This document shows, piece by piece, positions 53,894-62,936 of a stretch of DNA of 64,000 nucleotides. Under the pieces are notes generated by a model. It ran no database searches and was not told where the DNA came from. It worked only from the letters and a program-made list of their open reading frames with translations. Source of the stretch: Erythrobacter longus (GTDB lineage Bacteria; Pseudomonadota; Alphaproteobacteria; Sphingomonadales; Sphingomonadaceae); NCBI RefSeq assembly GCF_000715015.1, contig NZ_JMIW01000010.1:1-64000 (forward strand), read 5' to 3'. The first letter of the stretch is position 1. Every line of letters starts with the position of its first letter. Made by a program: the position numbers and the translations under genes.

Positions 53894-54828
53894 CAGTCAA
53901 ACAGGCTCGACACGCTGCTTTCATCAGCAATCCGGCGGATCGCTTCGCCCACCAGCGGGGCAATCGGAAGCGCGCGGATTTTGTCTGACGCTTCGGCGGC
54001 CTCGGTCAGCTGGATCGAATCTGAGATCACCAGCTCTTTCAGTTTCGAGCCGTCAATCCTTGCCACAGCGCCGCCCGAAAGCACACCGTGGGTGATGTAA
54101 GCTGCAACCGACTTTGCACCGTTTTCCAGCAACGCTTCGGCTGCGTTGCACAGCGTACCGCCTGAATCGACGATATCGTCGATCAAAATGCAATGGCGGT
54201 CAGAGACGTCGCCGATGATGTTCATCACCTCGGATTCCCCGGGACGATCGCGGCGTTTGTCGACGATTGCGAGCGGGGCGTTATCGAGGCGTTTTGCAAG
54301 CGCGCGCGCACGAACCACACCGCCTACGTCTGGCGAGACGACCATGAGGTCCCGGTCTCCGTAGCGCGCTTGAATATCGGCGGCCATGACGGGCGCTGCG
54401 TAAAGGTTATCTGTTGGGATATCGAAGAATCCCTGAATCTGGCCTGCGTGAAGGTCCACGGCGAGCACGCGGTCAGCGCCAGCTTCTGTGATCAAATTTG
54501 CAACCAGCTTTGCCGAGATTGGCGTGCGGGGACCCGGTTTACGGTCTTGGCGGGCATAACCGAAGTAAGGGATCACAGCCGTAATCCGCTTTGCCGACGC
54601 GCGCCTGAGCGCATCGATACAGATCAGAAGCTCCATCAGATTGTCATTGGCGGGATAGCCCGTTGGCTGAACCAGAAACATATCCTGTCCGCGCACATTC
54701 TCGTGAATTTCAACGAAGATCTCTTCGTCCGCAAACCGGCGCACACTCGCGTCGGTGAGAGGCATTTCGAGATAGGCTGCAATGGCCCGGGCGAGCGGCA
54801 GGTTCGAATTGCCGGACATGATCTTCAT
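53893..54828 (-). CDS. prs: Ribose-phosphate pyrophosphokinase
   Basis: Prs makes PRPP, the precursor of purines, pyrimidines, histidine and tryptophan. The 311-residue protein has the N-terminal [22 protein letters not shown]-site residues in [18 protein letters not shown] and the PRPP-binding loop [37 protein letters not shown] is the flexible loop region. It starts the operon that includes hisN, which fits PRPP supply to histidine synthesis. Confidence 0.97.
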   Translation of the reverse strand: MKIMSGNSNLPLARAIAAYLEMPLTDASVRRFADEEIFVEIHENVRGQDMFLVQPTGYPANDNLMELLICIDALRRASAKRITAVIPYFGYARQDRKPGPRTPISAKLVANLITEAGADRVLAVDLHAGQIQGFFDIPTDNLYAAPVMAADIQARYGDRDLMVVSPDVGGVVRARALAKRLDNAPLAIVDKRRDRPGESEVMNIIGDVSDRHCILIDDIVDSGGTLCNAAEALLENGAKSVAAYITHGVLSGGAVARIDGSKLKELVISDSIQLTEAAEASDKIRALPIAPLVGEAIRRIADESSVSSLFD

Positions 54829-54939
54829 CGTCGCGAATCCCCGTATGTTGTGTGCTGTCCCCCGCCTAATGGAGCGTCATTGAATTGCAACACGCACAAT
54901 GCGGCTTGTCTTCAATCGTGTACGCAAGAAGTGCGAAAA

Positions 54940-55635
54940 TCACTCGTCGTAAACGAAGATCACCTGATCAGCGTTATCGACCCGGACCCAAACCTGATAA
55001 TAACCCGCCTCATGCTCGCCGCGTTTATTTGCAACGGGCTTTGGAAGGCCGGTGCGCGCGTCAATCCATTGCAGGCGGACTTCGCCGTCGACCGCGATAC
55101 GCCGGCCGCCCAGACGCTGGATCATCGTAAACATGTTGAGATCAAAATTTGCGTCCTGACGGCACCCCTTCACATCGATCCGCCCCGGAGTAAATTCACG
55201 CGATTTGCAGACCGTTGCCCGGCGCAGCAAATTGTAGAGTGCATCAGGCTCAATCGCGATCGTAAGTGTGCCAAAGCGTGCGTAATCCCTCCTCGAGCTC
55301 ACGAAGAAGAGCTGCTCCAACGAGCCGCTGATGCTTTGCCCGCCGCCTTTAATATCGAGCAGGAACCGTCCTGCGCGTGCCTCGCCCTCGCCAGCTTCAA
55401 ACGCCATTCTGAGGGCCTCGCTAGGCGTGATGCATCCGGTTTCGCAATCGGGAGAATCCTCAAGCGCTTGGGTTAACGAAGCATCTTGGGCAGCCAGCTC
55501 CGCCAAGCGCGCATCAAATGCGGGATCGGCGGCTGGGACGGCGGCTGGGACGGCGGCTGGGACGGCGCTGTTGGCGCTCAGCAGTGAGCTTTGCGCGAAT
55601 AATAGCGATGCCAAAAAGACGCGGGCGACAGGCAA
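54940..55635 (-). CDS. Secreted hypothetical protein with VPAA repeats
   Basis: A 231-residue exported protein of unknown function. The signal (VARVFLASLLFAQSSLLSANS) is followed by the repeat VPAAVPAAVPAA, encoded by three 12-base repeats (55528-55563). A disulfide-like CETGC pair and two further cysteines (VCKSREF and GCRQD) are present. The start is a TTG without a clear ribosome site; no in-frame ATG covers the signal peptide. A frameshift or another start upstream is possible. Confidence 0.62.
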   Translation of the reverse strand: MPVARVFLASLLFAQSSLLSANSAVPAAVPAAVPAADPAFDARLAELAAQDASLTQALEDSPDCETGCITPSEALRMAFEAGEGEARAGRFLLDIKGGGQSISGSLEQLFFVSSRRDYARFGTLTIAIEPDALYNLLRRATVCKSREFTPGRIDVKGCRQDANFDLNMFTMIQRLGGRRIAVDGEVRLQWIDARTGLPKPVANKRGEHEAGYYQVWVRVDNADQVIFVYDE

Positions 55636-55785
55636 AGGGAGGGTCCATTAGATGTTTGCAACGTCGGATCTGATCTTGCCGGGACCGCATGAACCCGCGC
55701 TGACCACAACAGCTAGCCACCCTGAATTAACGCCGATTTAGGAACCAAGCTGCATAAAGGCGCACTCACCCAAGGAGGACGCGTC

Positions 55786-56073
55786 ATGCGCATCATTGCA
55801 ATTCCGGCGACCCTCGCCCTAACCTGTACGCTTGCGGCATGTGGCCCTCAAAGCCCTGAGGAAGTGCGCTTGGCCGGTATTGCCAAATGCGAGCGCCAGT
55901 TTGGCCAGATGGCGCCCAACCCATCGCAGGGCAACGCCTTGTGCACCTGCCTTGTCGATAGCCTGGCTGAACAAGGTTTGGAAATCACCGATATGCTTGG
56001 TCCTAACCGCGCACAGGTCGAAGGCACGACCCGCAGCTGCGCGGCCCGTGCAGGGATTTCGATTCCGGGTTAG
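55786..56073 (+). CDS. Small lipoprotein, unknown function
   Basis: A 95-residue protein with a lipoprotein signal: IIAIPATLALTCTLAACG, lipobox LAAC near residue 19. The mature part has CERQF and CTCLVDSL and SCAARAG, an even number of cysteines suggesting disulfides, and acidic residues around EEVRL. It is convergent with glpX and lies downstream of the divergent secreted gene. A ribosome site (AAGGAGGACGCGTC) precedes the ATG, so it is a credible gene. Confidence 0.75.
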   Translation: MRIIAIPATLALTCTLAACGPQSPEEVRLAGIAKCERQFGQMAPNPSQGNALCTCLVDSLAEQGLEITDMLGPNRAQVEGTTRSCAARAGISIPG

Positions 56074-56131
56074 AGCTTAACTTGGCGGCGGGCAGGACTG
56101 TCCGGGCGAGACTAAAAGTCGGCTATCGCAA

Positions 56132-57193
56132 TCACACCCGGTGCGGCGTGATCCTGTGTTCGCCTCGGATCCAGCGCACCGTTCCTGAGCTTGCACGCAT
56201 CACAACGCTGTCAGTGGTCATGATGATCGCACCGGTTGATTTGCGCCGTTTCTTGACCCCGTCCAGAAGCGACCCATCAGTCACCCCGGTAGCCGCAAAG
56301 ATGCAGTCCGATTTCGCGAGCTCTTCCAGCTTGTAGATCTTATCAAGGTCCGTAATGCCCCACTTCTTGGCGCGGGCCTTTTCATCGTCATTGCGGAACA
56401 ACAAACGCCCGTTGAACTGGCCTCCGACACAGCGCAATGCAGCTGCTGCAAGAACACCTTCTGGCGCGCCGCCCTGGCCCATGTAAATGTCGATCGTGGT
56501 GTCCTGATCGGTCACCGCAATAACACCGGCCACATCGCCATCGCCGATTAAGTGCACACCGCAGCCAATAGCGCGAAGCTCTGCGATAAGGTCAGCATGG
56601 CGCGGACGATCAAGGACGCAGACGTTAATTTCAGAAGGCTTCACGCCTTTGGCAGCGGCCACCGCTTCGACATTTTCTGTCGGCGTTTTGGCAAGGTCGA
56701 TCACGCCGGCCGGAAGGCCAGGACCCACCGCAAGCTTGTCCATGTAAACATCGGGCGCGTTCAACAGGCCGCCCTCTTCGGACGCGGCAAGAACAGCCAG
56801 AGCATTCGGACCGGCTTTCGCAGTGATCGTCGTGCCTTCCAGCGGGTCCAATGCGATGTCGATCTTTGGCCCTTTGCCAGGAGCCCCGCCCACTTTTTCA
56901 CCGATGTAGAGCATAGGAGCCTCGTCGCGCTCGCCCTCTCCGATCACAACGGTGCCGTCCATGTATAGGGTATCGAACGCCCGGCGCATGGCTTCAACCG
57001 CGGCGGCATCGGCGGCCTTTTCATCGCCGCGCCCGATCAATTGCGCCGCGGCAACCGCTGCCGCTTCGGTCACGCGCACCATTTCAAGGACGAGCATGCG
57101 GTCAATCGCATTTTCATCGCTCATATCGGTCGCGCCCTCTTTTGCGGCCAGTACATCTGTGCCAAGATCGTCCAAGTTAGTGGGAGTGTTCAT
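56132..57193 (-). CDS. glpX: Fructose-1,6-bisphosphatase class II (GlpX)
   Basis: GlpX hydrolyses fructose 1,6-bisphosphate in gluconeogenesis. The 353-residue protein has GEGERDEAPMLYIGEKVG near residue 80, the metal and substrate motif IALDPLEGTT, and IYMGQGGAPEGVLAAAALRCVGGQ in part near residue 230. MLVLEMVRVTEAAAVAA is the N-terminal family motif. The ATG at MNTPTNLD is chosen; the ATG at MSDENAID, 23 codons inside, is possible. It is divergent from the secreted paralogue pair and convergent with the small lipoprotein gene. Confidence 0.95.
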   Translation of the reverse strand: MNTPTNLDDLGTDVLAAKEGATDMSDENAIDRMLVLEMVRVTEAAAVAAAQLIGRGDEKAADAAAVEAMRRAFDTLYMDGTVVIGEGERDEAPMLYIGEKVGGAPGKGPKIDIALDPLEGTTITAKAGPNALAVLAASEEGGLLNAPDVYMDKLAVGPGLPAGVIDLAKTPTENVEAVAAAKGVKPSEINVCVLDRPRHADLIAELRAIGCGVHLIGDGDVAGVIAVTDQDTTIDIYMGQGGAPEGVLAAAALRCVGGQFNGRLLFRNDDEKARAKKWGITDLDKIYKLEELAKSDCIFAATGVTDGSLLDGVKKRRKSTGAIIMTTDSVVMRASSGTVRWIRGEHRITPHRV

Positions 57194-57286
57194 TGGGAAT
57201 TCAGTCCTTATGCGCCCATTGCGAAGGTCGGGGCGTTGAATGCTCCAACGCTTAGCCATGAGGATATAGGCTTGTCGAGCATTCCA

Positions 57287-57940
57287 ATGCATAACCCAAC
57301 GGATGCGAAGCTTTGGCCGCGCCCTGGTGTGAAGAGCTATAGTGTGAAGAGCTTTCGTCGGGGCCTTGCTATCCTCGCAGTTTGTGTTGCTGGTCCTCTG
57401 GCAGCGCAAGATGAAACGAGTGTTACGGATGATGGAGAGCAGGCCGAAGAAGAAGCCGAAAGACCCGCCCCGCCCCAGCAGCGTGAACGCCGCGTGCTTG
57501 ACCTGATGATCACCAAGCCGCGCAGCGAATCCGATCAATTGCTCGAGCAGGACTGCGAAGAAGAGGCGGACGCTGCGCGCATTGCCAATGAAATTCTTGT
57601 TTGTCGCCGATTGGGTGAGAGCACGGACGGGTCATGGGACAAGGGCGAGTTTGAGCGCGGCTATGCTCAGCGCACACAAGGCGAAAAGCCGGTCGATGTT
57701 GCTGGTGGTGGGATATTCAGAGGACCCGCAACGGTTGGCGGGCTGTGCGTAATCCCGCCCTGCCCCGGCGAAGCGGCGCTTATCATCGATATCGAAGCCC
57801 TGCCCGAAGCGCCGGAAGGGTCAGACGCTGACCGAATTGCGCGCGGACTGCCCCCATTGGGCAAGGACGAAGAGCTTACCCCGGAAGAGATCCAAAGGCG
57901 CAGACGCGCCGCAGGATTGGATGCGCCAGATTTGCCATGA
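57287..57940 (+). CDS. Acidic secreted protein, tandem paralogue 1
   Basis: An uncharacterised exported protein, 217 residues from the ATG chosen. A hydrophobic signal (FRRGLAILAVCVAGPLAAQ) lies near residues 22-41; a GTG at 57344 gives a shorter, more classical signal. The mature part is acidic (DGEQAEEEAERPAPPQQ) with the pattern CEEEADAARIANEILVCRRLGE and TDGSWDKGEFERGYAQRTQG, then LPEAPEGSDADRIARGLPPLG. Two cysteine pairs are conserved in the next gene. The stop overlaps the start of that paralogue by four bases. Function is unknown. Confidence 0.75.
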   Translation: MHNPTDAKLWPRPGVKSYSVKSFRRGLAILAVCVAGPLAAQDETSVTDDGEQAEEEAERPAPPQQRERRVLDLMITKPRSESDQLLEQDCEEEADAARIANEILVCRRLGESTDGSWDKGEFERGYAQRTQGEKPVDVAGGGIFRGPATVGGLCVIPPCPGEAALIIDIEALPEAPEGSDADRIARGLPPLGKDEELTPEEIQRRRRAAGLDAPDLP

Positions 57941-58509
57941 TGGTTGGCGCGTGGTTTCACGGGGGACCTATCTCTTTTTACTCGGCTCTGATCGCTTTTG
58001 CCCTGCCCGTTTTCGCCCAACCCGTTTCTGCCCTGCCCTTTTCCATCCTGATCGCCTCGGTATTTGTCCCGGCACCCTTGCTGGCACAGAGCGCGGACGA
58101 AGAGGATGAAGAGGATGAACGTGAAATCGTCCTTGATCTCACCCGCCTACAAACGCGTCCTTCAGCCGAGTTTGATGAACAATGCGAAGCGCAAATGGAT
58201 GCAGCGCGCCTTGTGGGCGAAATTGTTGTGTGCCGCAGCCTGGGCGAGGCCACCGACGGATCATGGAACGCGAAAGCGTTTGAGCGCAGATACGCCCAGC
58301 GAACCCAGGGTCCAAAGGCGCCGGATGTGGATGGCAGCGGGCTGATCCTGCCAACCGAAGGCTCGATCTTTATGGTGACCTTCACCACCAGGTTTGGCGA
58401 GGTTTCCGATCCTCCGGTCATGGTCGACTTCGAAACTCTGCCCGAAGCGCCTGAAGGATCAGATGCGGACCGAATTGCGCGCGGACTCCCACCTTTGGGC
58501 GAAGACTAG
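57937..58509 (+). CDS. Acidic secreted protein, tandem paralogue 2
   Basis: A 190-residue exported protein and a duplicate of the preceding gene. The shared core is QCEAQMDAARLVGEIVVCRSLGE with TDGSWNAKAFERRYAQRTQG, and the C-terminal LPEAPEGSDADRIARGLPPLG is nearly identical. The signal region (ALIAFALPVFAQPVSALPFSILIASVFVPAPLLAQ) is unusually long and hydrophobic, with two possible cleavage sites, so a membrane anchor is possible. The overlap with the first copy is ATGA. The next gene is the convergent hom. Confidence 0.75.
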   Translation: MMVGAWFHGGPISFYSALIAFALPVFAQPVSALPFSILIASVFVPAPLLAQSADEEDEEDEREIVLDLTRLQTRPSAEFDEQCEAQMDAARLVGEIVVCRSLGEATDGSWNAKAFERRYAQRTQGPKAPDVDGSGLILPTEGSIFMVTFTTRFGEVSDPPVMVDFETLPEAPEGSDADRIARGLPPLGED

Positions 58510-58535
58510 GCAGCCATGCACCAGAAGGTCATCGC

Positions 58536-59876
58536 CTAGGCGATGATCGGCAGGACCAGTGGCTCACCCGTCAGGCTGTCCGAACCATCCAGCAATTCGA
58601 CGGCGCGAGCGACATTGGCCTCGGGCCCTTCGTGAGTGACCATCGCGACCAGAACTTCGCCGTCATCGCCGCCGCGCCCTTTTTGAATGAGGCTTTCAAT
58701 CGAGACATTCGCATCGCGCATCGCTGCTGTGATTTCAGCGAGCACGCCGGGGCGGTCATTCACGGTAAAGCGCAAATAGGTACGTTCCATCCGTCCACCT
58801 GGCTGCGCAGGGCCAAGACTGGCAAGCTGCGCAATCGGCATGGAGAAAGGCGCGCCGACATCTCCGCGCGCAATATCAATGATATCAGCAACCACGGCGC
58901 TGGCAGTCGGGCCATCGCCCGCCCCTGGCCCTTGGAACAGCAGGCGACCTGAGAAGTTGCCCTCCGCCACCACCGCGTTGGTGGGGCCATCGACAGGGGC
59001 GAGTGGGTGATTTTTGGCCACAAGGCACGGGCGCACCCGTTGCAGGAGCTTGGGACCATCTGCATCTTGTTGCACGTCGGCTTCTGCAATCAGGCGGATA
59101 ACAAAGCCAAGCGCATCGGCCTGAGCGATATCGGCGGCGCGCACAGCCACAATGCCGGTGGTTACGACATTGGCAAAATCAAGCTCCACCCCGAACCCGA
59201 TAGTCGCAAGGATCGCCAGTTTGTGCGCGGCATCCACACCTTCGATATCAAAGGTGGGATCAGCCTCCGCATATCCCAGCGCCTGCGCCTCGACGAGAGT
59301 CTCGGCAAAGTCAGCGCCGGTCGCCTCCATCGTGGTGAGGATATAATTACAGGTGCCATTGAGGATGCCGTAAACCTTGGTGAGTTGATTGGCGCTGGTC
59401 CCTTCGCGAAGGCCTTTCACCACCGGTATGCCGCCCGCGACCGCCGCTTCAAATTTGAGCGCAAGACCGCCCGCCTCAGCCGCTTTTGCAAGCTCAAGCC
59501 CGTGATGCGCGACCATCGCCTTGTTAGCGGTAACCAAACCCTTGCCGCCCGCAAACGCGGCGCGCGACAACGTCAGCGCAGGGCCATCTGAGCCGCCAAC
59601 CAGCTCAACCACAACATCAACGTCCTGGCGCGAGCCAAGCGCGGTCATATCATCTTCCCAGGCAAAACCACTGATATCGACGCCGCGATCCTTACCGCGT
59701 TCGCGGGCGCTAACCGCGGTGACTTCGATAGCCCGGCCAGCGCGCGCAGCAATCAGTTCGCGGTTGGTTTCAAGCAGGCGAATAACCCCTGCGCCAACAG
59801 TCCCAAGGCCAGCGATACCAATGCGAAGAGGTGAGGTGTTGCCCAAAAGAGCGCTCCAATTTGTGGTGGTCTGCAA
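58536..59876 (-). CDS. hom: Homoserine dehydrogenase
   Basis: Homoserine dehydrogenase reduces aspartate semialdehyde in threonine and methionine synthesis. The 446-residue protein has the NAD(P) motif IGIAGLGTVGAGVIRLL near residue 18, a substrate-binding stretch KFEAAVAGGIPVVKGL with GILNGTCNYILT, and a C-terminal ACT domain (RFTVNDRPGVLAEITAAMRD) for feedback by threonine. Length matches the single-function form with ACT domain. It is convergent with the acidic secreted paralogues. Confidence 0.96.
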   Translation of the reverse strand: MQTTTNWSALLGNTSPLRIGIAGLGTVGAGVIRLLETNRELIAARAGRAIEVTAVSARERGKDRGVDISGFAWEDDMTALGSRQDVDVVVELVGGSDGPALTLSRAAFAGGKGLVTANKAMVAHHGLELAKAAEAGGLALKFEAAVAGGIPVVKGLREGTSANQLTKVYGILNGTCNYILTTMEATGADFAETLVEAQALGYAEADPTFDIEGVDAAHKLAILATIGFGVELDFANVVTTGIVAVRAADIAQADALGFVIRLIAEADVQQDADGPKLLQRVRPCLVAKNHPLAPVDGPTNAVVAEGNFSGRLLFQGPGAGDGPTASAVVADIIDIARGDVGAPFSMPIAQLASLGPAQPGGRMERTYLRFTVNDRPGVLAEITAAMRDANVSIESLIQKGRGGDDGEVLVAMVTHEGPEANVARAVELLDGSDSLTGEPLVLPIIA

Positions 59877-59952
59877 TCAGGCACTTCGCTTACGGGCCCC
59901 GGCTCGCAGGTCAAGCGTGTAAACCTGTCGGTTTCACAAACGAAGCTCTCGC

Positions 59953-60852
59953 TTAAACCTCATCCGCCCGTGTGATCGCTCTTGCGCAAGGGCCAAGGGC
60001 ATCCATGACAAAGCGATAATCCGCCTCTGCCAAGCGGCGAGCCTCTGGATCGCGTGCGAGGTTTGCGCTGGAAGGCAACCGCGAAGGAAGCGAACAGGCA
60101 AGGCGGTACCACCGCAAAGTCTGAGGTTCAGGAGCGCGCGCCGACGAATCGATGATTTCGCCCCAGGACACGCCCCATGTTACCGGCTGCCCCGGCCGCC
60201 TTAATACCGTGATAGAGACAGGCGAACGGTCCCTGGTCTCAACAAAAATCTGCGTTTCTGATTCGCCTACCAGATTGCCCCGCACTGCGAGCGCATCACC
60301 AATTCCCGTCACCTGCGGCGGCACATCGGCCTTTGCAAGATCGGTCAAGATAGGTCGAAGCCGCGCTTCAAACTCAGCGGTGTAATCCAGCATTGCCTGC
60401 TTGGCGGTGAGCCTGATTGCTCCGCTTTGGCCCGGAACCCGGTCGGCAAACAGCAGCATCTGGCGCTTCTTATACTTGCCCGGCTTCCCCTTCGCATTCA
60501 GCGGTACGTCAACCAGAAAGGTCAGCGATTCGCCAACCGCAGCAGAGCCGGAAATCAGTGAGAGCGTGCGCGCCTCTATATAAAGCCTTGCAAATCCGGG
60601 CTCTAAACCCGGTGCGCGCTCTGGCTTGAGAATGATCTGGCGGCGAATCTCTGCCCTGATTACCATGTCACTGCGCTCTGCAAGGTCGACAAGATCGGCA
60701 TAAGTGGCCCGCTGTGCGGCGCTGCTCAAATCTGGGACAGGGTTTTGAGAAAGGGCCGGAGTTGATCCTGCAAGCAGTGATGCCGCCACAATGGATGATC
60801 CCATTAGACTCTTGAAACAAAGGGTTAATTTCGCGTTAACATGGGGCTTCAT
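59953..60852 (-). CDS. Secreted hypothetical protein
   Basis: A 299-residue protein with a signal peptide (MGSSIVAASLLAGSTPALS after a basic start). The mature part has VDLAERSDMVIRAEIRRQIILKP near residue 52 and PVTWGVSWGEIIDSSA. I recognise no domain; the layout suggests a periplasmic protein of beta and helix mix. Three cysteines occur. The ATG is one codon inside an open frame that begins with GTG. It is divergent from tonB, with a gap of about 430 bases, and 76 bases from hom. Confidence 0.7.
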   Translation of the reverse strand: MKPHVNAKLTLCFKSLMGSSIVAASLLAGSTPALSQNPVPDLSSAAQRATYADLVDLAERSDMVIRAEIRRQIILKPERAPGLEPGFARLYIEARTLSLISGSAAVGESLTFLVDVPLNAKGKPGKYKKRQMLLFADRVPGQSGAIRLTAKQAMLDYTAEFEARLRPILTDLAKADVPPQVTGIGDALAVRGNLVGESETQIFVETRDRSPVSITVLRRPGQPVTWGVSWGEIIDSSARAPEPQTLRWYRLACSLPSRLPSSANLARDPEARRLAEADYRFVMDALGPCARAITRADEV

Positions 60853-61282
60853 CACCGAATCCTACTCAACAGACACACAACATATTTGTGCCTTTCCTAT
60901 TGCAAGTCCATCGCAATGAATCGCTCCTGAATGGATAAAGCGTTTGATTGCCCGAAAGTTGACCGTTAAAGCCATCCGCTCGTGTTGAGGTTGGGGACAA
61001 AGTCAGCACGTGGAGCGTCTTTGCATTTTAGGTCCGTATTGGATCGAAGAGGCAAGGTCGATTGGGATGGTTTTGAAGAGCGTGTAACGGGTCGCCGGGT
61101 CCCGCTTTGAAGAAAATCCTGACCAGTCGGAAGTTCAAGATTCTGGGAGTCACTACCTGGGACTAACTCATCGGGACGCGTGCTTTCACAAGTGCGAATC
61201 GAATAGTGTGAGTTGTTCTGGCGCGTGAAAATGTGTGTCGAACGCCCCGGTTCGACCAAGACTATGGAGTGAAAGCGACTGG
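60853..61282. other. Gap before tonB, nothing identified
   Basis: I see no gene, RNA, strong hairpin or clear promoter in these 430 bases. The divergent promoters of the secreted-protein gene and the ton operon should lie here. Open frames in it lack ribosome sites or family features. Confidence 0.5.
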
Positions 61283-61957
61283 ATGGCCTACGCTGACCAA
61301 CAAATGGGTGGAAGTCGAGTTACTTCCATTATTTTCGTCGCGCTAATCCACGTAGCAGTCGGTTACCTGCTCATTTCCGGGCTCGCCATTTCGGCGGTGA
61401 AGGAAATCGCTGAGCGGGTTACTGCGGTTAACGTGGAAGAGCCCGAGGAGCCCCCTGAGCCCGAGGAGGAGCCACCTCCCCCTGAAGAGATTGTGGAACC
61501 ACCACCCACTGTACCTCCGCCACCAATCCCTCAGCTCAACCAGAACAACAATGTTGAGCGGGAACCAGACCCCAACCCGACGCCGCGGCCAACGCCGGAT
61601 CCAACTCCGCGCCCTACCGCGACTGCAACCCCAACGCCGCGGCCGACACAGGCTCCGTCGAAGGCTCGCGGTGCATCAACTCGTGGCGAGGGTCGCTGGG
61701 CAGGCCGTATTCAAGAGAATTATCCTTCACGGGCACTTCGTGAAGAAATCGAAGGTACGGTTGGTGTGGCTGTGACGGTGACGCCGGATGGTCGAGCGAC
61801 AAATTGCCGGGTTACCGCATCAAGCGGTTCCAGCATTCTCGATGACGCAGCGTGCCGCGGAATGGAGCGTTATGCGCGCTTTAACCCGGCGCTTGACCGG
61901 GATGGCAATGAGACCACCGGCAGTTACTCGACACGGATCACTTACCGTTTGAATTGA
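61283..61957 (+). CDS. tonB: TonB energy transducer
   Basis: TonB couples the proton motive force to outer-membrane receptors. The 224-residue protein has an N-terminal helix (VTSIIFVALIHVAVGYLLIS), a periplasmic proline- and glutamate-rich linker (PEEPPEPEEEPPPPEE, then repeated PTPRPT-type motifs) and a C-terminal domain, NYPSRALREEIEGTVGVAVTV followed by RYARFNPALDRDG. The ATG at MAYADQQM is preferred to an upstream GTG. It is the first gene of the tonB-exbB-exbD-exbD operon. Confidence 0.92.
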   Translation: MAYADQQMGGSRVTSIIFVALIHVAVGYLLISGLAISAVKEIAERVTAVNVEEPEEPPEPEEEPPPPEEIVEPPPTVPPPPIPQLNQNNNVEREPDPNPTPRPTPDPTPRPTATATPTPRPTQAPSKARGASTRGEGRWAGRIQENYPSRALREEIEGTVGVAVTVTPDGRATNCRVTASSGSSILDDAACRGMERYARFNPALDRDGNETTGSYSTRITYRLN

Positions 61958-61967
61958 TCGAATTGAT

Positions 61968-61999
61968 GGTGTCTGTGGGCAAGGGAGCCCGCAGACACC
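61968..61999 (+). other. Intercistronic hairpin between tonB and exbB
   Basis: GGTGTCTGTGGGC and GCCCGCAGACACC pair over 13 positions with one G-T wobble around AAGGGA. No T-run follows, so it is not a classical terminator. It may stabilise mRNA ends or lower read-through between tonB and exbB. Confidence 0.55.
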
Positions 62000-62029
62000 G
62001 ATAAAACTACTTCAAGAGGATTACTCGCA

Positions 62030-62803
62030 ATGAACCTTTATTATCTTACAGCGGCTGCTGCCGGCACTGAAGCGCCCGTCAACGAATTTGGCTTCATGAA
62101 AGCTATGGAAGAGGGCGGCCCTGTCGCTTGGTCGATCCTTGCTGTCATGATCATCATGTCAGTTGGCTCTTTCTACATCCTGTTCACCAAGTATTTTGAA
62201 CAAGCCAAAGTGATGCGTCAGTACAAGAACGTTCAAACTGCGTTCTGGCGCACTGCATCGCTCAAAGAAGGCGCAACCAAGCTTGAGAAGAACTCAGCCT
62301 GGCGCCAGCTTGCTGACGATGCTGTCACCGCTCAAGACCACCACGGCAAGATGGAAGGTGCTGGCAACGAGATTCACTTCGTTGAAGAAGAGCTCGCACA
62401 CTCGCAAAACACCATCAACCAGTCGCTTTCCGGCGGCCTGTCGTTCCTGGCATCGGTTGGTGCAACCGCTCCGTTTATTGGTCTGCTTGGTACCGTTATC
62501 GGTATTTACCGCGCGCTGATCAACATCGGTATCGAAGGTTCTGCTTCGATCGATAAGGTTGCGGGTCCTGTTGGCGAAGCCCTCATCATGACCGCGATTG
62601 GTCTGCTCGTGGCTGTGCCTGCTGTGCTTGCGTTTAACTGGCTCCAGTCGCGCAACCGCCGCATCGACGCTTTGATGACCGATTTCTCGAACAACATCGT
62701 TGCATACATCGGCTCTAACGGCACAATTAAGCCTGCTGTTAGCGCTGCTGCACCCGCCAAGAAGCCTGCTGCAACGCCAGCGGCTGCGCCTGCGAAGAAG
62801 TAA
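62030..62803 (+). CDS. exbB: TonB-system proton channel ExbB
   Basis: A 257-residue MotA/TolQ/ExbB-family inner-membrane protein that forms the proton channel with ExbD. Three hydrophobic segments are visible. The C-terminal pair (LSFLASVGATAPFIGLLGTVIGIY and GEALIMTAIGLLVAVPAVLAF, shown in part) is the conserved channel region, and the first helix is AWSILAVMIIMSVGSFYILF. The C-terminus is an alanine- and proline-rich tail. It lies in the ton operon between two hairpins. Confidence 0.95.
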   Translation: MNLYYLTAAAAGTEAPVNEFGFMKAMEEGGPVAWSILAVMIIMSVGSFYILFTKYFEQAKVMRQYKNVQTAFWRTASLKEGATKLEKNSAWRQLADDAVTAQDHHGKMEGAGNEIHFVEEELAHSQNTINQSLSGGLSFLASVGATAPFIGLLGTVIGIYRALINIGIEGSASIDKVAGPVGEALIMTAIGLLVAVPAVLAFNWLQSRNRRIDALMTDFSNNIVAYIGSNGTIKPAVSAAAPAKKPAATPAAAPAKK

Positions 62804-62811
62804 GCGAATTT

Positions 62812-62849
62812 CGGCCCGAGAGGCGCAGTTCCCTGCGCTGATCGGGCCG
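62812..62849 (+). other. Intercistronic hairpin between exbB and exbD
   Basis: CGGCCCGA (62812-62819) and TCGGGCCG (62842-62849) form an outer stem, and GCGCAG/CTGCGC an inner stem. No T-run follows. With the hairpin after tonB it suggests mRNA processing or attenuation within the operon. Confidence 0.55.
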
Positions 62850-62936
62850 GCCTGCTTACCCCTTCGCACAAGGCATCTTTTCGAAAGGGTGTCTGATTTG
62901 AGAAACGCTCAAACTTGAGCAATTAAGGAATTCACA

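Noticed and set aside
55528..55563. Short tandem repeats considered as a CRISPR array
   Set aside because: The units are 12 bases, contiguous and without spacers, and lie inside a coding frame.
57041..57286. N-terminal extension of the first acidic secreted protein upstream of 57287
   Set aside because: It overlaps the 5' end of glpX on the other strand and has no signal-peptide or family features.
58531..58544. ATCGCCTAGGCGAT palindrome at the hom stop codon
   Set aside because: A 14-base palindrome that includes the stop codon and has no loop or T-run. I see no function.
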